Assembly: GCF_049341065.1 (NCBI RefSeq)
Contig: NZ_JBMPIX010000002.1
Coordinates: 186,001 to 250,000, forward strand
Source: Pacificoceanicola sp049341065
GTDB lineage: Bacteria; Pseudomonadota; Alphaproteobacteria; Rhodobacterales; Rhodobacteraceae
DNA: 64,000 nt
Direction: 5' to 3'
A program made the position numbers and the translations under genes. The notes beneath the pieces are model-generated. The model saw only the letters and a program-made list of their open reading frames with translations. It was not told the DNA's origin and ran no database searches. The stretch's first letter is position 1, and every line of letters starts with the position of its first letter. Below, piece after piece: positions 18,475-27,276 of this stretch.

Positions 18475-18939
18475 TCAAAAAGCCTCCCAAATGCAGAGGC
18501 CGTTTTCGACGCTGTAGCTCTCGAAGAACTGGGTTACATCCGGGTTCATCACGCCGAAATCCACCGGCTCTGCCATCAAGGTGACGACGATCCTGTTCGG
18601 CTGCGGGCCGGTCCCAGCAAGTCGAGGGATGGCATAGTCGTTGCACAGCGCCTCCATATCAGAGGCGACGGACATATAGTCCGTGTCAGGATCGGCGATT
18701 TTCGGTGCGAGAAAGCGGAACCGATATGTCAGCCCGTCGCCCGGCGCGTCCCAGATCATGTCGTAAAAGTTGACTTCAATACCGGACGGCACCGTGACCG
18801 GTTCCGATGCAAGTGTCATGGATGCCAGAAAAATACCCAGGAATGACGCGCAGCCCCGACCCCACCAAGTGAGTCCTCCCGTCGGGGCCGCGCATGTCCC
18901 GGGCGCACCCGGGGAAGAATTCCTGCGCTGCACGCTCAT
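18475..18939 (-). CDS. Putative secreted/membrane-anchored protein (DUF6497-like)
   Basis: A 154-residue protein. The N-terminal ~25 residues are Arg/Ser-rich, then comes a hydrophobic segment (CASFLGIFLASMTLAS) that could be a signal peptide or anchor, and then a soluble domain. The domain ends with ESYSVENGLCIWEAF and has a conserved-looking Cys in MEALCNDYAIP. It resembles the DUF6497 group from Rhodobacteraceae; I am only moderately sure of this. The ATG at 18939 overlaps the stop of the upstream gene (ATGA), which implies translational coupling. An alternative start at the internal Met before TLASEP would remove the odd N-terminus. Confidence 0.65.
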   Translation of the reverse strand: MSVQRRNSSPGAPGTCAAPTGGLTWWGRGCASFLGIFLASMTLASEPVTVPSGIEVNFYDMIWDAPGDGLTYRFRFLAPKIADPDTDYMSVASDMEALCNDYAIPRLAGTGPQPNRIVVTLMAEPVDFGVMNPDVTQFFESYSVENGLCIWEAF

Positions 18940-19337
18940 CGCGTGCCTCCCTGCGCCCAAGCCAGCCAGCGGGCGCGATGCGCCGGGCTGTCCAGAAGCG
19001 CCTGGATCTCAGAGACCATTTGCGACGGGATCGGCTGACTGGGGATGATTCGCCCCCCTGCCGAAACCAAAACGCCTGACTCCGTTGCGTCAACTTGTAC
19101 CACCGGGGAAAAACCACGCAAGTGCTTAAATGCGCGCCACAAATCCTGGCGGATTTGCCGGGCCAACCGCCCCCGCCGAACCGGCGGAAATGTGCCGCTT
19201 GCCACAACATCAAAGTGTGGCGGCCACTGGCGCGCAAGCACATAGGAGTCGGCCCGCCGCGCCTCATACCACCCGCCCCGAAGCAGGCGTGGCAAGGGCC
19301 CGTCGGGACCACCATAAATTTGAGCGACAGTCATCAT
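18936..19337 (-). CDS. Conserved hypothetical protein downstream of pccB
   Basis: A 133-residue soluble protein starting MMTVAQIYGGPDGPLPRLLR. It is basic in the middle (RRGRLARQIRQDLWRAFKHL) and ends LLDSPAHRARWLAWAQGGTR. No known motif was recognised. It starts ten bases after the pccB stop and overlaps the next gene by four bases, so pccB and these two genes form one unit. The ATG pair at 19337/19334 are both possible starts. Confidence 0.68.
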   Translation of the reverse strand: MMTVAQIYGGPDGPLPRLLRGGWYEARRADSYVLARQWPPHFDVVASGTFPPVRRGRLARQIRQDLWRAFKHLRGFSPVVQVDATESGVLVSAGGRIIPSQPIPSQMVSEIQALLDSPAHRARWLAWAQGGTR

Positions 19338-19347
19338 TATCAGACAC

Positions 19348-20880
19348 TTACAGCGGAATATTGTCGTGCTTTTTCCACGGATTCTTGAGCTGTTTGCCAC
19401 GCAGCATCGCAAAGGCCCGGGCCACCCGCTTGCGCGTCGATTTCGGCTGGATCACCTCGTCGATAAAGCCGCGCTCGGCCGCCACAAAGGGGTTGGCGAA
19501 GCGATCTTCGTATTCCGCCGTATGCGCCGCGATCTTGCCAGCATTGCCGAGATCGGCGCGGTGGATGATCTCGGTTGCGCCTTTTGCGCCCATCACGGCG
19601 ATTTCGGCAGTCGGCCAGGCATAGTTCAGATCGCCGCGCAGGTGCTTGGAGGCCATAACGTCATATGCCCCGCCATAGGCCTTGCGGGTGATCACCGTGA
19701 CTTTGGGCACGGTCGCTTCGCCATAGGCAAACAGCAGCTTGGCGCCGTGCTTGATGACGCCACCGTATTCCTGACTTGTGCCAGGCAGGAAGCCCGGCAC
19801 GTCCACGAACGTCAGGATCGGAATTTCGAAGGCATCACAGAAGCGGACAAAGCGCGCGGCCTTGCGTGAACTGTCGATGTCCAGACATCCCGCCAACACC
19901 ATCGGCTGATTGGCAACGACACCGACAGTCTGACCTTCAAGACGGATGAACCCGGTTATGATGTTCTTTGCGAAATCTTCCTGAATCTCGTAGAAATCCG
20001 CCTCGTCCGCGACCTTGAGGATCAGCTCCTTCATGTCGTAGGGCGTATTGGCGTTTTCCGGGATGATGGTGTCGAGGCTGGTCTCGATCCTGTCCACATC
20101 GTCAAAGAACGGCCGCACCGGCGGCTTTTCGCGATTGTTGAGCGGCAGGAAATCGACCAGACGACGCACCTCGGCCAGCGCCTCAACGTCGTTCTCAAAG
20201 GCGCCATCGGCGACCGAGGATTTCTTGGTATGGGTCGAGGCCCCGCCCAGTTCTTCGGCGGTGACATGTTCGTTGGTGACTGTCTTGACCACGTCGGGGC
20301 CGGTGACGAACATGTATGAGCTGTCCTTCACCATAAAGATGAAGTCCGTCATAGCGGGCGAATAAACCGCCCCGCCTGCGCAGGGGCCCATGATGACGGA
20401 AATCTGCGGCACCACGCCCGAGGCCATGATGTTGCGCTGGAAAATCTCGGCATAGCCCGCCAACGCATCCACGCCTTCCTGAATACGGGCACCGCCCGAG
20501 TCGTTCAGACCGATGACCGGCGCGCCGTTCTGCACCGCCATATCCATGACCTTGCAGATCTTCTGCGCGTGGGTTGCCGAAACCGAGCCACCCAGAACCG
20601 TGAAGTCCTGCGAGAAGACATAGACCATACGGCCATTGATCGTGCCCCAGCCGGTCACGACCCCGTCACCATAGGGGCGGTTGTTCTCCATGCCGAAATC
20701 GTTGCAGCGGTGGGCGACGAACATGTCGTATTCCTCAAAGCTGCCCTCATCGAGCAGCAGTTCGATCCGTTCGCGTGCGGTCAGCTTGCCCTTGGCGTGC
20801 TGCGCGTCGATCCGCTTTTGCCCGCCACCCAGTCGTGCGCCGGTCCGTCGCTCATGCAATTCTGCAAGAATGTCTTTCAT
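19348..20880 (-). CDS. pccB: Propionyl-CoA carboxylase, beta (carboxyltransferase) subunit
   Basis: A 510-residue carboxyltransferase that moves CO2 from PccA-biotin to propionyl-CoA. Two crotonase-like halves carry the oxyanion-hole glycine pairs: LNDSGGARIQEGVDAL and MGPCAGGAVYSPA in the N half, and DVPGFLPGTSQE and TRKAYGGAYDVMASKHLRG in the C half. The ATG at 20880 gives the standard PccB length and N-terminus (MKDILAELHERR). It is divergent from the MFS gene, with TTTGCAAA-type motifs in the shared upstream region that probably bind the PccR regulator encoded at 22326. Confidence 0.96.
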   Translation of the reverse strand: MKDILAELHERRTGARLGGGQKRIDAQHAKGKLTARERIELLLDEGSFEEYDMFVAHRCNDFGMENNRPYGDGVVTGWGTINGRMVYVFSQDFTVLGGSVSATHAQKICKVMDMAVQNGAPVIGLNDSGGARIQEGVDALAGYAEIFQRNIMASGVVPQISVIMGPCAGGAVYSPAMTDFIFMVKDSSYMFVTGPDVVKTVTNEHVTAEELGGASTHTKKSSVADGAFENDVEALAEVRRLVDFLPLNNREKPPVRPFFDDVDRIETSLDTIIPENANTPYDMKELILKVADEADFYEIQEDFAKNIITGFIRLEGQTVGVVANQPMVLAGCLDIDSSRKAARFVRFCDAFEIPILTFVDVPGFLPGTSQEYGGVIKHGAKLLFAYGEATVPKVTVITRKAYGGAYDVMASKHLRGDLNYAWPTAEIAVMGAKGATEIIHRADLGNAGKIAAHTAEYEDRFANPFVAAERGFIDEVIQPKSTRKRVARAFAMLRGKQLKNPWKKHDNIPL

Positions 20881-20939
20881 CGTCCATCCCTTCCGTTTGG
20901 CCTGAAAATACTGGGCAAAGCCCATCACTCAAGGGTTTC

Positions 20940-20988
20940 TTGGCAAATTTGCAAATTCTGAATAACTACTGACCTGAATATTGCAAAA
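20940..20988. promoter_or_regulatory. Probable PccR/ScfR operator region between pccB and the MFS gene
   Basis: TTGGCAAA (20940-20947) and the perfect palindrome TTTGCAAA (20948-20955) lie about 60 bases upstream of the pccB start, with a related ATTGCAAA at 20980-20987. TTTGCAAA-like palindromes are the recognition element I recall for the PccR/ScfR and RamB families. The exact published spacing (two palindromes separated by four bases) is not matched cleanly, so the assignment is inferred. Confidence 0.55.
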
Positions 20989-21019
20989 TCGCATATTTCC
21001 GCGCAAATCCATTCATAGA

Positions 21020-22282
21020 ATGGACAATTTCAACACGGCGGCGTACCGAAAGTCCATGATGAGCCCTCAACCGGCGCAATTCCTGAATCGCGCGACCCCG
21101 CCACATATTGTCACACTTGTCCTGCTGTCCGGCATGTCCGCCTTGGCGATGAACATTTTCATCCCAAGCCTGTCGGCCATGACCGCATGGTTCAACACGG
21201 ATTACGCCGTGATGCAGTTGGCTGTGGCCGGGTATCTGGCAATGAACGCCGTCATGCAACTGTTCATCGGGCCGATCTCGGACAAACTGGGCCGCCGTCC
21301 GGTGGTGCTGGGCGGGATGGCGATCTTCTGCCTCGCAACAGTGGGCTGCATTCTGGCGACGGATGTCACGGTCTTCCTGATCTTCCGCATGGTGCAATCT
21401 GCCATTGTCGCCGCGATGGTGCTCAGCCGCGCCGTGGTCCGCGACCTCTATCCCCCGGATGAGGCCGCATCGATGATTGGCTATGTCACCATGGGCATGG
21501 CGGTGGTCCCCATGATCAGTCCGGCAATCGGCGGCGTCTTGGCCGAGTCCTTTGGGTGGCAGTCGAATTTCTGGCTGATGCTGATTTTGGGGCTCGGCAT
21601 CCTTTGGCTGTGCTGGAAGGATCTGGGCGAGACCGCCACCAAGAGCGAGCTTTCCCTTGGCCGGCAATTTGCCGAATACCCGGAACTGTTCCGCAGCCCG
21701 CGCTTCTGGGGCTATGCGCTGGCCTGCGCGTTTTCCTCGGGCGCTTTCTTTTCCTATGTTGGCGGCGCCGCCTTTGTCGGCACGCAGGTCTTTGGACTGG
21801 ACCCGACCGAGCTGGGCCTCTATTTCGGCGCGCCCGCCATAGGCTACGCGCTGGGGAATTTCCTGTCGGGCCGCTATTCCGCCCGGATCGGCATCAACCC
21901 GATGATGTTGTATGGCGGCATGATCGTCTCTGGCGGCGTCTTTGTCTCGATGATCGTCTTTTGGGCGGGCCATGGAACGGCGTTGAGCTTTTTTGGCTTC
22001 ATGACGCTTGTGGGCCTTGGCAACGGGCTGACAATCCCGAACGCCACCTCGGGCATGCTTTCGGTTCGTCCGCATCTGGCGGGAACAGCCAGCGGCCTTG
22101 GCGGCGCCATCATGATCGGCGGCGGCGCAGGATTGTCGGCCCTTGCCGGCGCGCTGTTGCAGCCCGGCTCAGGCGCATGGCCGCTCCTGTGGCTGATGTT
22201 CCTCTCCGGCACGGCTTCGGTCATCGCGTCGCTTCTGGTCATTGCGCGTGCGCGGCGCATGCGGGGGCTGGACCTGGCCTGA
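21020..22282 (+). CDS. MFS transporter, Bcr/CflA-like drug-efflux family
   Basis: A 420-residue major-facilitator protein with about 12 membrane segments. The motif A loop (FIGPISDKLGRRPVVLGG) and the first helix (LVLLSGMSALAMNIFIPSLS) match the Bcr/CflA drug-resistance transporter branch. It is likely a proton-driven exporter in the inner membrane with unknown cargo. ATG 21020 is used, but ATG 21056/21059 is also possible; neither has a strong ribosome site. It sits between pccB (divergent) and the pccR-like gene (same strand, 43 bases downstream), so it may be under PccR control. Confidence 0.88.
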   Translation: MDNFNTAAYRKSMMSPQPAQFLNRATPPHIVTLVLLSGMSALAMNIFIPSLSAMTAWFNTDYAVMQLAVAGYLAMNAVMQLFIGPISDKLGRRPVVLGGMAIFCLATVGCILATDVTVFLIFRMVQSAIVAAMVLSRAVVRDLYPPDEAASMIGYVTMGMAVVPMISPAIGGVLAESFGWQSNFWLMLILGLGILWLCWKDLGETATKSELSLGRQFAEYPELFRSPRFWGYALACAFSSGAFFSYVGGAAFVGTQVFGLDPTELGLYFGAPAIGYALGNFLSGRYSARIGINPMMLYGGMIVSGGVFVSMIVFWAGHGTALSFFGFMTLVGLGNGLTIPNATSGMLSVRPHLAGTASGLGGAIMIGGGAGLSALAGALLQPGSGAWPLLWLMFLSGTASVIASLLVIARARRMRGLDLA

Positions 22283-22289
22283 GTTACCT

Positions 22290-22325
22290 GCAAAGTTGCG
22301 ATGGGATACCCGCAAAGGTGCAAAG
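22290..22325 (+). promoter_or_regulatory. Triple GCAAAG motif before the PccR-like gene
   Basis: GCAAAG occurs at 22290-22295, 22312-22317 and 22320-22325, the last one touching the start codon; TTGCGA also lies between the first two. These are half-sites of the TTTGCAAA palindrome and overlap the ribosome site AAAGG. The arrangement suggests autoregulation by the encoded protein. This is an inference from motif similarity. Confidence 0.45.
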
Positions 22326-23726
22326 ATGGCCCCTCAGAAACTCTATGCCGGCGCCAAGCTGCGCGACATCCGCACGCGCCTGAGCCTGACACAAAAGGAC
22401 TTTGCCGCCAAGCTGGGCGTCTCCCTGCCCTATCTGAACCAGATGGAGAACAACAACCGCCCCGTCAGCACGACGGTGGTTCTGGCCTTGGCGCAGGAGT
22501 TCGGCTTTGACGTCACCGAACTGGGACAGGGCGACAGCGAACGCCTTGTTTCGGACATGCGCGAGGCGCTGGCCGACCCGGTCTTTGCCGAGGCCGCACC
22601 GCAACTGGCCGATCTGCGCCTGACCGCCTCGAACGCGCCCGCCCTTGCCCGCGCCTTCCTGTCGCTGCATCGCGCCTATCGCCAAACTCACGAACGCCTT
22701 GCCTCGCTGGACGAAGCTTTGGGCCGCGAAGGCGCGCAATTGCAGCCGTCACCGTGGGAAGAGGTGCGCGACTTCTTTCATTATTGCGACAACTATATCG
22801 ACGCCATGGATCGCGCAGCCGAACATTTCGCCCAGCTTCGCGAGGGCGAGACCGACATCCAAACGGCTGCGGTCGCCCGACTGGCGCAATCCGGGATCAC
22901 CGTGCGCAAGGCCCGCGCCGCCCCCTTGCGGGCCTATGACGCCGAGCGAAAAGAACTCACCCTGTCGTCGCTCGCGCCCACAGAAACCCAGACTTTTCAA
23001 CTTCTTGTCCAAGTCGCGCTGCTGCGCCAGAACCAACTGCTTGACGCCACGCTGGACCTTGCGCGCTTTCAGTCGGACGAGGCCCGCGCGATCGCCAAGC
23101 TGGGCCTTGCCAATTACTTCGCAGGCGCCGCCATCTTGCCCTACAAGGCCTTTCTTGATGCCGCGCAGGAAACCCGTCACGATCTGGAGCTGTTGGCGGC
23201 GCGATTTGGCGCCTCGATCGAACAGGTGGCACATCGCCTGTCCACGCTGCAGCGTCCCGGTGCCAAAGGCGTGCCCTTTTTCTTCGTGCGCGTCGATCAG
23301 GCGGGCACGATCACCAAACGCCACTCGGCCACGCGGCTGCAATTCGCCCGCTTTGGCGGCGCCTGCCCGTTGTGGAACGTCCACCGCGCCTTTGAGACAC
23401 CGGGCCGTTTCCTGCGCCAACTGGCCGAAACGCCGGACGGGGTGCGCTATATTTCTCTGGCGCGGGATGTATCCAAGACCGGCGGGCACTTTGGCGCGCC
23501 CGTCCGGCGTTATGCCATCGCCTTGGGGTGCGAAGTGCGTCACGGCGCAGGTCTGGTCTATGCCGACGATCTCGATTTCACCCGCGCCTCGGCTTTTGAA
23601 CCCATTGGCATCTCATGCCGGATCTGCGAGCGTACCAGCTGTCATCAACGCTCGGTCCCACCTCTGGAAAAACGGCTCTCCATCAACCCGTCGCGCCGCG
23701 ACACCCTGCCCTACAAACTCGAATAA
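22326..23726 (+). CDS. pccR: Short-chain acyl-CoA-responsive XRE-family regulator (PccR/ScfR-like)
   Basis: A 466-residue transcription factor. Residues ~8-65 are an XRE/Cro helix-turn-helix (LRDIRTRLSLTQKDFAAKLG, then SLPYLNQMENNNRPVS). A long helical domain follows with a peptidase M78-like segment, and then a C-terminal DUF2083-type domain that ends with a conserved Cys set (GISCRICERTSCHQRS). This architecture is that of the ScfR family (PccR of Rhodobacter sphaeroides, RamB of actinobacteria), which senses short-chain acyl-CoA and controls propionyl-CoA carboxylase genes. Its position beside pccB, separated only by the MFS gene, supports that role. The ATG at 22326 opens the conserved MAPQKLYAGAKLRDI. 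Confidence 0.9.
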   Translation: MAPQKLYAGAKLRDIRTRLSLTQKDFAAKLGVSLPYLNQMENNNRPVSTTVVLALAQEFGFDVTELGQGDSERLVSDMREALADPVFAEAAPQLADLRLTASNAPALARAFLSLHRAYRQTHERLASLDEALGREGAQLQPSPWEEVRDFFHYCDNYIDAMDRAAEHFAQLREGETDIQTAAVARLAQSGITVRKARAAPLRAYDAERKELTLSSLAPTETQTFQLLVQVALLRQNQLLDATLDLARFQSDEARAIAKLGLANYFAGAAILPYKAFLDAAQETRHDLELLAARFGASIEQVAHRLSTLQRPGAKGVPFFFVRVDQAGTITKRHSATRLQFARFGGACPLWNVHRAFETPGRFLRQLAETPDGVRYISLARDVSKTGGHFGAPVRRYAIALGCEVRHGAGLVYADDLDFTRASAFEPIGISCRICERTSCHQRSVPPLEKRLSINPSRRDTLPYKLE

Positions 23727-23821
23727 TAGCCCCTGAAAGCAGCAGATCCAGAGCGCGAGGCCGATATGGAACGTCGCCTCTCCCCGGACTGAATAAAAGC
23801 GTGCGGAAGCACTCCTTTGGA

Positions 23822-24505
23822 TCAGCCCACCACTGGCGCAAATGGCCAGCGTATCGCCAGATCGCGCATCAAAGCCCGGTCAGTATCATCCACAGGCCCG
23901 CTTGCCCAAGGCCGGAACCGCATCCGAAACGCGCCCAGCAAAGTCTCTTCCTGCCCCGGTTCCCAAACATATCCAAAGGTCCGCGCATCGTCCCAGATAT
24001 CGCCCGGAGCCACCGCGTCAGGCCAGACCGACAATCCCTGCCGCGCCAGCCGCTTCCAGTCAAAGCGCTTTCCCGGGTCAATCTTGCGCCCTAGGGCGGT
24101 GTCGGAATGGCCGACAACCCGTTCGGGCCGTACGGCCCAGCGATCCATGATCCCGCGCAGCAATTGTTCAACCACCCGCATCTGCGGTTCGGGAAAGGGC
24201 TGCGCGCCGGTATTGGCGATCTCGATCCCGATGGAGCGCGAATTTACATCCGTGACGTCCCCCCAGGCCCCGGCCCCGGCGTGCCAGGCGCGCGCGCCCT
24301 CGCAGACCAACTGCCAAAGCCGGCCATCCTCGGCGACAACATAATGCGCCGAAACCTGCGCCTCGGGCGTGCACAGCCAATCGCGGGCGCTGGTCGCGCT
24401 GGCCATTGCTGTGTAGTGCAACAGGATCATGTCAGGCTGCGCGCCATCCCGACGCTCAGTAAAATTGGGCGAGCGCCAGTGGACGGCAGAGCCTTCTCCG
24501 ATCAA
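23822..24505 (-). CDS. N-acetylmuramoyl-L-alanine amidase (Amidase_2 / AmpD-like)
   Basis: A 227-residue zinc amidase that would cleave the amide between MurNAc and the stem peptide. Zinc ligands are visible as the His in MILLHYTAM and in VVGHSDTALGRKIDPG (His plus the following Asp); AHYVVAEDGRLWQLV is typical of the fold. There is no signal peptide, which favours a cytoplasmic, AmpD-like role in muropeptide recycling, although AmiD-like lipoproteins share the fold. The start is a TTG six bases after the upstream stop, so it probably forms a unit with the lipoprotein gene before it. Confidence 0.9.
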   Translation of the reverse strand: MIGEGSAVHWRSPNFTERRDGAQPDMILLHYTAMASATSARDWLCTPEAQVSAHYVVAEDGRLWQLVCEGARAWHAGAGAWGDVTDVNSRSIGIEIANTGAQPFPEPQMRVVEQLLRGIMDRWAVRPERVVGHSDTALGRKIDPGKRFDWKRLARQGLSVWPDAVAPGDIWDDARTFGYVWEPGQEETLLGAFRMRFRPWASGPVDDTDRALMRDLAIRWPFAPVVG

Positions 24506-24511
24506 GCGGGG

Positions 24512-25243
24512 TTACCCGTTCCGAGCGGCCCTGAACGGCGCCGGATCCCACGTGCAGGCAAAACCGTCGCCATCGGGGTCCATGCCCTTGCGGTCCTTTT
24601 CAGGCCCGCCGAGCGCTAGAAAATCCTCCTGCGCAAGATCGGCCGAGGTATAGCCCGCACAGGCCTTTTGGTATTTGGCATCCGCCCGAAAGCTGGACCG
24701 GTCATACAGCGCGGTTCCGCGCGGGTTTGTCGTCCGCAATGCGTATTCCACGATGTTGGGGCGGTTCGTGCCAGGCCGTGTGGGCAGATCCGTTGGCGCA
24801 ATCACTTGATACTGCGCGCGGTTCTGCGCGATCATTGCCGCGTCATCCTGAATGTCGCGTTGCGCGGACACGGCCGAAAAATCGTTCTCGTCCGAGATCC
24901 CCACCGAGTTGGTCACCACCTGCGGCGCCGCATTGGAGGGCGAGGCTTCAACCGGGGCCTGCCCGGAATTGAGCGCCGCCGCGCGTGCCGCCGCCTGACG
25001 TTCCGCCTCGGACTCATCGCCCAAAGCCGAGGATTGCACGTCAATCGGGCCCGGAACGGTGGACGGTACACGGCTTCCTCCGCTCAGCGCAGCCTCTCGC
25101 TGTGCCTGGTATTCACCATAATCGCCAAAGCCGACGCCGCGCCCGGTGTTCGGAATGCCCGCGGCGCTGTCCGGGACCGAAGGGGAACATGCCGCAAGCG
25201 CTAGCGCCGCTGCCAGACCAGAGAAAACATACCGCATCGTCAT
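24512..25243 (-). CDS. Lipoprotein with Excalibur-type calcium-binding domain
   Basis: A 243-residue lipoprotein: signal MTMRYVFSGLAAALALAAC with lipobox Cys19, then a long Ala/Ser/Pro/Glu-rich, probably disordered linker. The C-terminal Excalibur-like domain has paired Cys and the DxDxDG loop (KACAGYTSADLAQ and GMDPDGDGFACTWDP), as in surface or cell-wall proteins that bind Ca2+. It probably lies at the periplasmic face of a membrane. The neighbouring amidase hints at a shared cell-envelope role. Confidence 0.82.
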   Translation of the reverse strand: MTMRYVFSGLAAALALAACSPSVPDSAAGIPNTGRGVGFGDYGEYQAQREAALSGGSRVPSTVPGPIDVQSSALGDESEAERQAAARAAALNSGQAPVEASPSNAAPQVVTNSVGISDENDFSAVSAQRDIQDDAAMIAQNRAQYQVIAPTDLPTRPGTNRPNIVEYALRTTNPRGTALYDRSSFRADAKYQKACAGYTSADLAQEDFLALGGPEKDRKGMDPDGDGFACTWDPAPFRAARNG

Positions 25244-25268
25244 ACTGCCTCGTTATTTCAGAGGGCCT

Positions 25269-26756
25269 TTACCACCATTTGGCAGGTTTGGCCACAAAGC
25301 CAGCCGCTTGCTCAAGGGCGTAGGCGGTATTCAGCAGGTCGCCTTCTTCCCACGGGCGGCCAATCAGTTGCAGCCCCAAAGGCAGCCCCTGCTTGTCGAC
25401 CCCGGCAGGCACCGCGATGCCCGGAAGACCGGCAAGGTTGACGGTCACGGTGAAGACGTCGTTCAGGTACATCTGCACCGGATCGGCATCCTTCATCTCG
25501 CCCAGACCAAAGGCCGCCGAGGGTGTCGCGGGCGTCAGGATCGCATCGACCCCCTGCGCAAAGACGTCCTCAAAGTCCTTCTTGATCAACGTCCGCACCT
25601 TGCGCGCACGATTGTAATAGGCGTCGTAAAAGCCAGCCGAAAGCACGTAGGTGCCGACCATCACGCGGCGCTGAACTTCGTGGCCAAAGCCCTCGGCGCG
25701 GGTCTTTTCGTACATCTCGGTGATGCCGTCGCCCTGGCTCAGCTTGGCGCGGTGGCCATAACGCACCCCGTCATAGCGCGCGAGGTTGCTGGACGCTTCG
25801 GCGGGGGCAATCACATAATAGGCAGGAAGCGCGTATTTGGTGTGCGGCAGGGAAATCTCGACGATTTTCGCGCCTGCATCTTCAAGCATCTTGCGGCCCT
25901 CGGCCCAAAGTGCCTCGATCTCATCGGGCATCCCCTCCATGTGATACTCTTTCGGAATACCAATGGTCTTGCCGCGAATATCGCCGGTCAGCATCGCCTC
26001 AAAGTCCGGCACTGCCAGATCGGCGCTGGTGCTGTCCTTGGGGTCATGGCCGCACATGGCTTGCAACATGATCGCCGCGTCGCGCACGTCCTTGGTCATC
26101 GGTCCGGCCTGATCAAGGCTGGACGCAAAGGCCACGATCCCCCAGCGCGAGCAGCGCCCATAGGTCGGCTTGATCCCCGTGATGCCGGTAAAGGCCGCGG
26201 GCTGACGGATCGAGCCACCGGTATCGGTGCCTGTCGCGGCAAGGCAAAGGTCCGCCGCAACAGCCGAAGCCGAACCACCGGACGAGCCGCCGGGCGTCAA
26301 TTGCGCATCGTCATTACCGCGCCGCCACGGGTTGACGACATTGCCATAACAAGAGGTCTCGTTCGACGAGCCCATGGCGAATTCGTCCATGTTCAGCTTA
26401 CCCAGCATGACGGCGCCCGCGTCGAACAATTGCGTCGTCACGGTGGATTCGTACTCGGGCTTGAAGCCTTCAAGAATCTTCGACGCCGCCTGCGACGGCA
26501 CACCCTTGGTGCAGAACAGATCCTTGATACCCAGCGGGATACCGCACATGGCAGGCGCATCCCCTGCCTTGATGCGTGCATCGGCGGCCTTGGCCTGTTC
26601 CAGCGCGATTTCGGGGGTGTTGTGAACAAAGGCGTTCAGCGCCCCGGCACCTTCGATGGCGCTCAGGCAAGCTTCGGTCAACTGGGTGCTGGTCACGTCG
26701 CCCGCGCGCATTGCATCGCGCGCCTCGGCAATCTTCATCTTGGTCAGATCGGACAT
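25269..26756 (-). CDS. gatA: Asp-tRNA(Asn)/Glu-tRNA(Gln) amidotransferase subunit A
   Basis: A 495-residue amidase-signature glutaminase subunit of GatCAB, which amidates misacylated Glu-tRNA(Gln) or Asp-tRNA(Asn). The Ser-cisSer-Lys catalytic set is visible: Lys in VMLGKLNMDEFAMGSSN, cis-Ser and Ser in TPGGSSGGSASAVA and ATGTDTGGSIRQPA. It starts inside the gatC stop (TAATG), so the two are translationally coupled. gatB is not in the window. Confidence 0.97.
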   Translation of the reverse strand: MSDLTKMKIAEARDAMRAGDVTSTQLTEACLSAIEGAGALNAFVHNTPEIALEQAKAADARIKAGDAPAMCGIPLGIKDLFCTKGVPSQAASKILEGFKPEYESTVTTQLFDAGAVMLGKLNMDEFAMGSSNETSCYGNVVNPWRRGNDDAQLTPGGSSGGSASAVAADLCLAATGTDTGGSIRQPAAFTGITGIKPTYGRCSRWGIVAFASSLDQAGPMTKDVRDAAIMLQAMCGHDPKDSTSADLAVPDFEAMLTGDIRGKTIGIPKEYHMEGMPDEIEALWAEGRKMLEDAGAKIVEISLPHTKYALPAYYVIAPAEASSNLARYDGVRYGHRAKLSQGDGITEMYEKTRAEGFGHEVQRRVMVGTYVLSAGFYDAYYNRARKVRTLIKKDFEDVFAQGVDAILTPATPSAAFGLGEMKDADPVQMYLNDVFTVTVNLAGLPGIAVPAGVDKQGLPLGLQLIGRPWEEGDLLNTAYALEQAAGFVAKPAKWW

Positions 26757-27043
26757 TATTCAACCACCTTCGGAACAGCAAAGAACCCTTCGCGGGCATC
26801 AGGGGCATTCGCCAGCACTTTGTCCTGCTGGTTGCCGTCCGTCACCACATCCTGACGGCGCTTCAGGCGCATCGGTGTGACCGAGGTCATCGGCTCAACG
26901 CCTTCGACGTCCACCTCGTTCAACTGTTCGATGAACCCGAGGATGTTGTTGAATTCCTGCGCCAGCGCGGGCAGCGCGTCATCTTCCACCTTGATGCGGG
27001 CGAGCTTGGCCACGCGGGCGGCGGTCTCCGTGTCGATCGACAT
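26756..27043 (-). CDS. gatC: Asp-tRNA(Asn)/Glu-tRNA(Gln) amidotransferase subunit C
   Basis: A 95-residue GatC, the belt subunit that stabilises GatA in GatCAB. Family features are VAKLARIKVEDDALPALAQE at the N-terminus, MTSVTPMRLKRRQDVVTDG, and the C-terminal FFAVPKVVE. The ATG at 27043 follows AAAGAGG; a longer in-frame reading upstream is not family-like. The stop overlaps the gatA start by one base. Confidence 0.96.
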   Translation of the reverse strand: MSIDTETAARVAKLARIKVEDDALPALAQEFNNILGFIEQLNEVDVEGVEPMTSVTPMRLKRRQDVVTDGNQQDKVLANAPDAREGFFAVPKVVE

Positions 27044-27276
27044 GCGAGGGGCCTCTTTGCTTGAGTTTGTCCCGGCTTTACCGCCCCGCGCGCCTGCCCG
27101 CAAGCATATGGCGCCGCAAAGCGACAGAGATTACGGCCAAGTCGCGCCGTTGCCCGCATCTTCTGCTTTTTGGCAAGACTTGCACAAGCGAGCGCATATC
27201 ACGGGAGATGGCCACCCCCACTGGACCGTTGCAATGTTCCTGATAGGCTTGGGCAAAACACACGAGGAGAGAGACC

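Noticed and set aside
23727..23821. Possible RNA gene in the short gap after the PccR-like gene
   Set aside because: No cloverleaf, T-loop sequence or terminator could be made from it.
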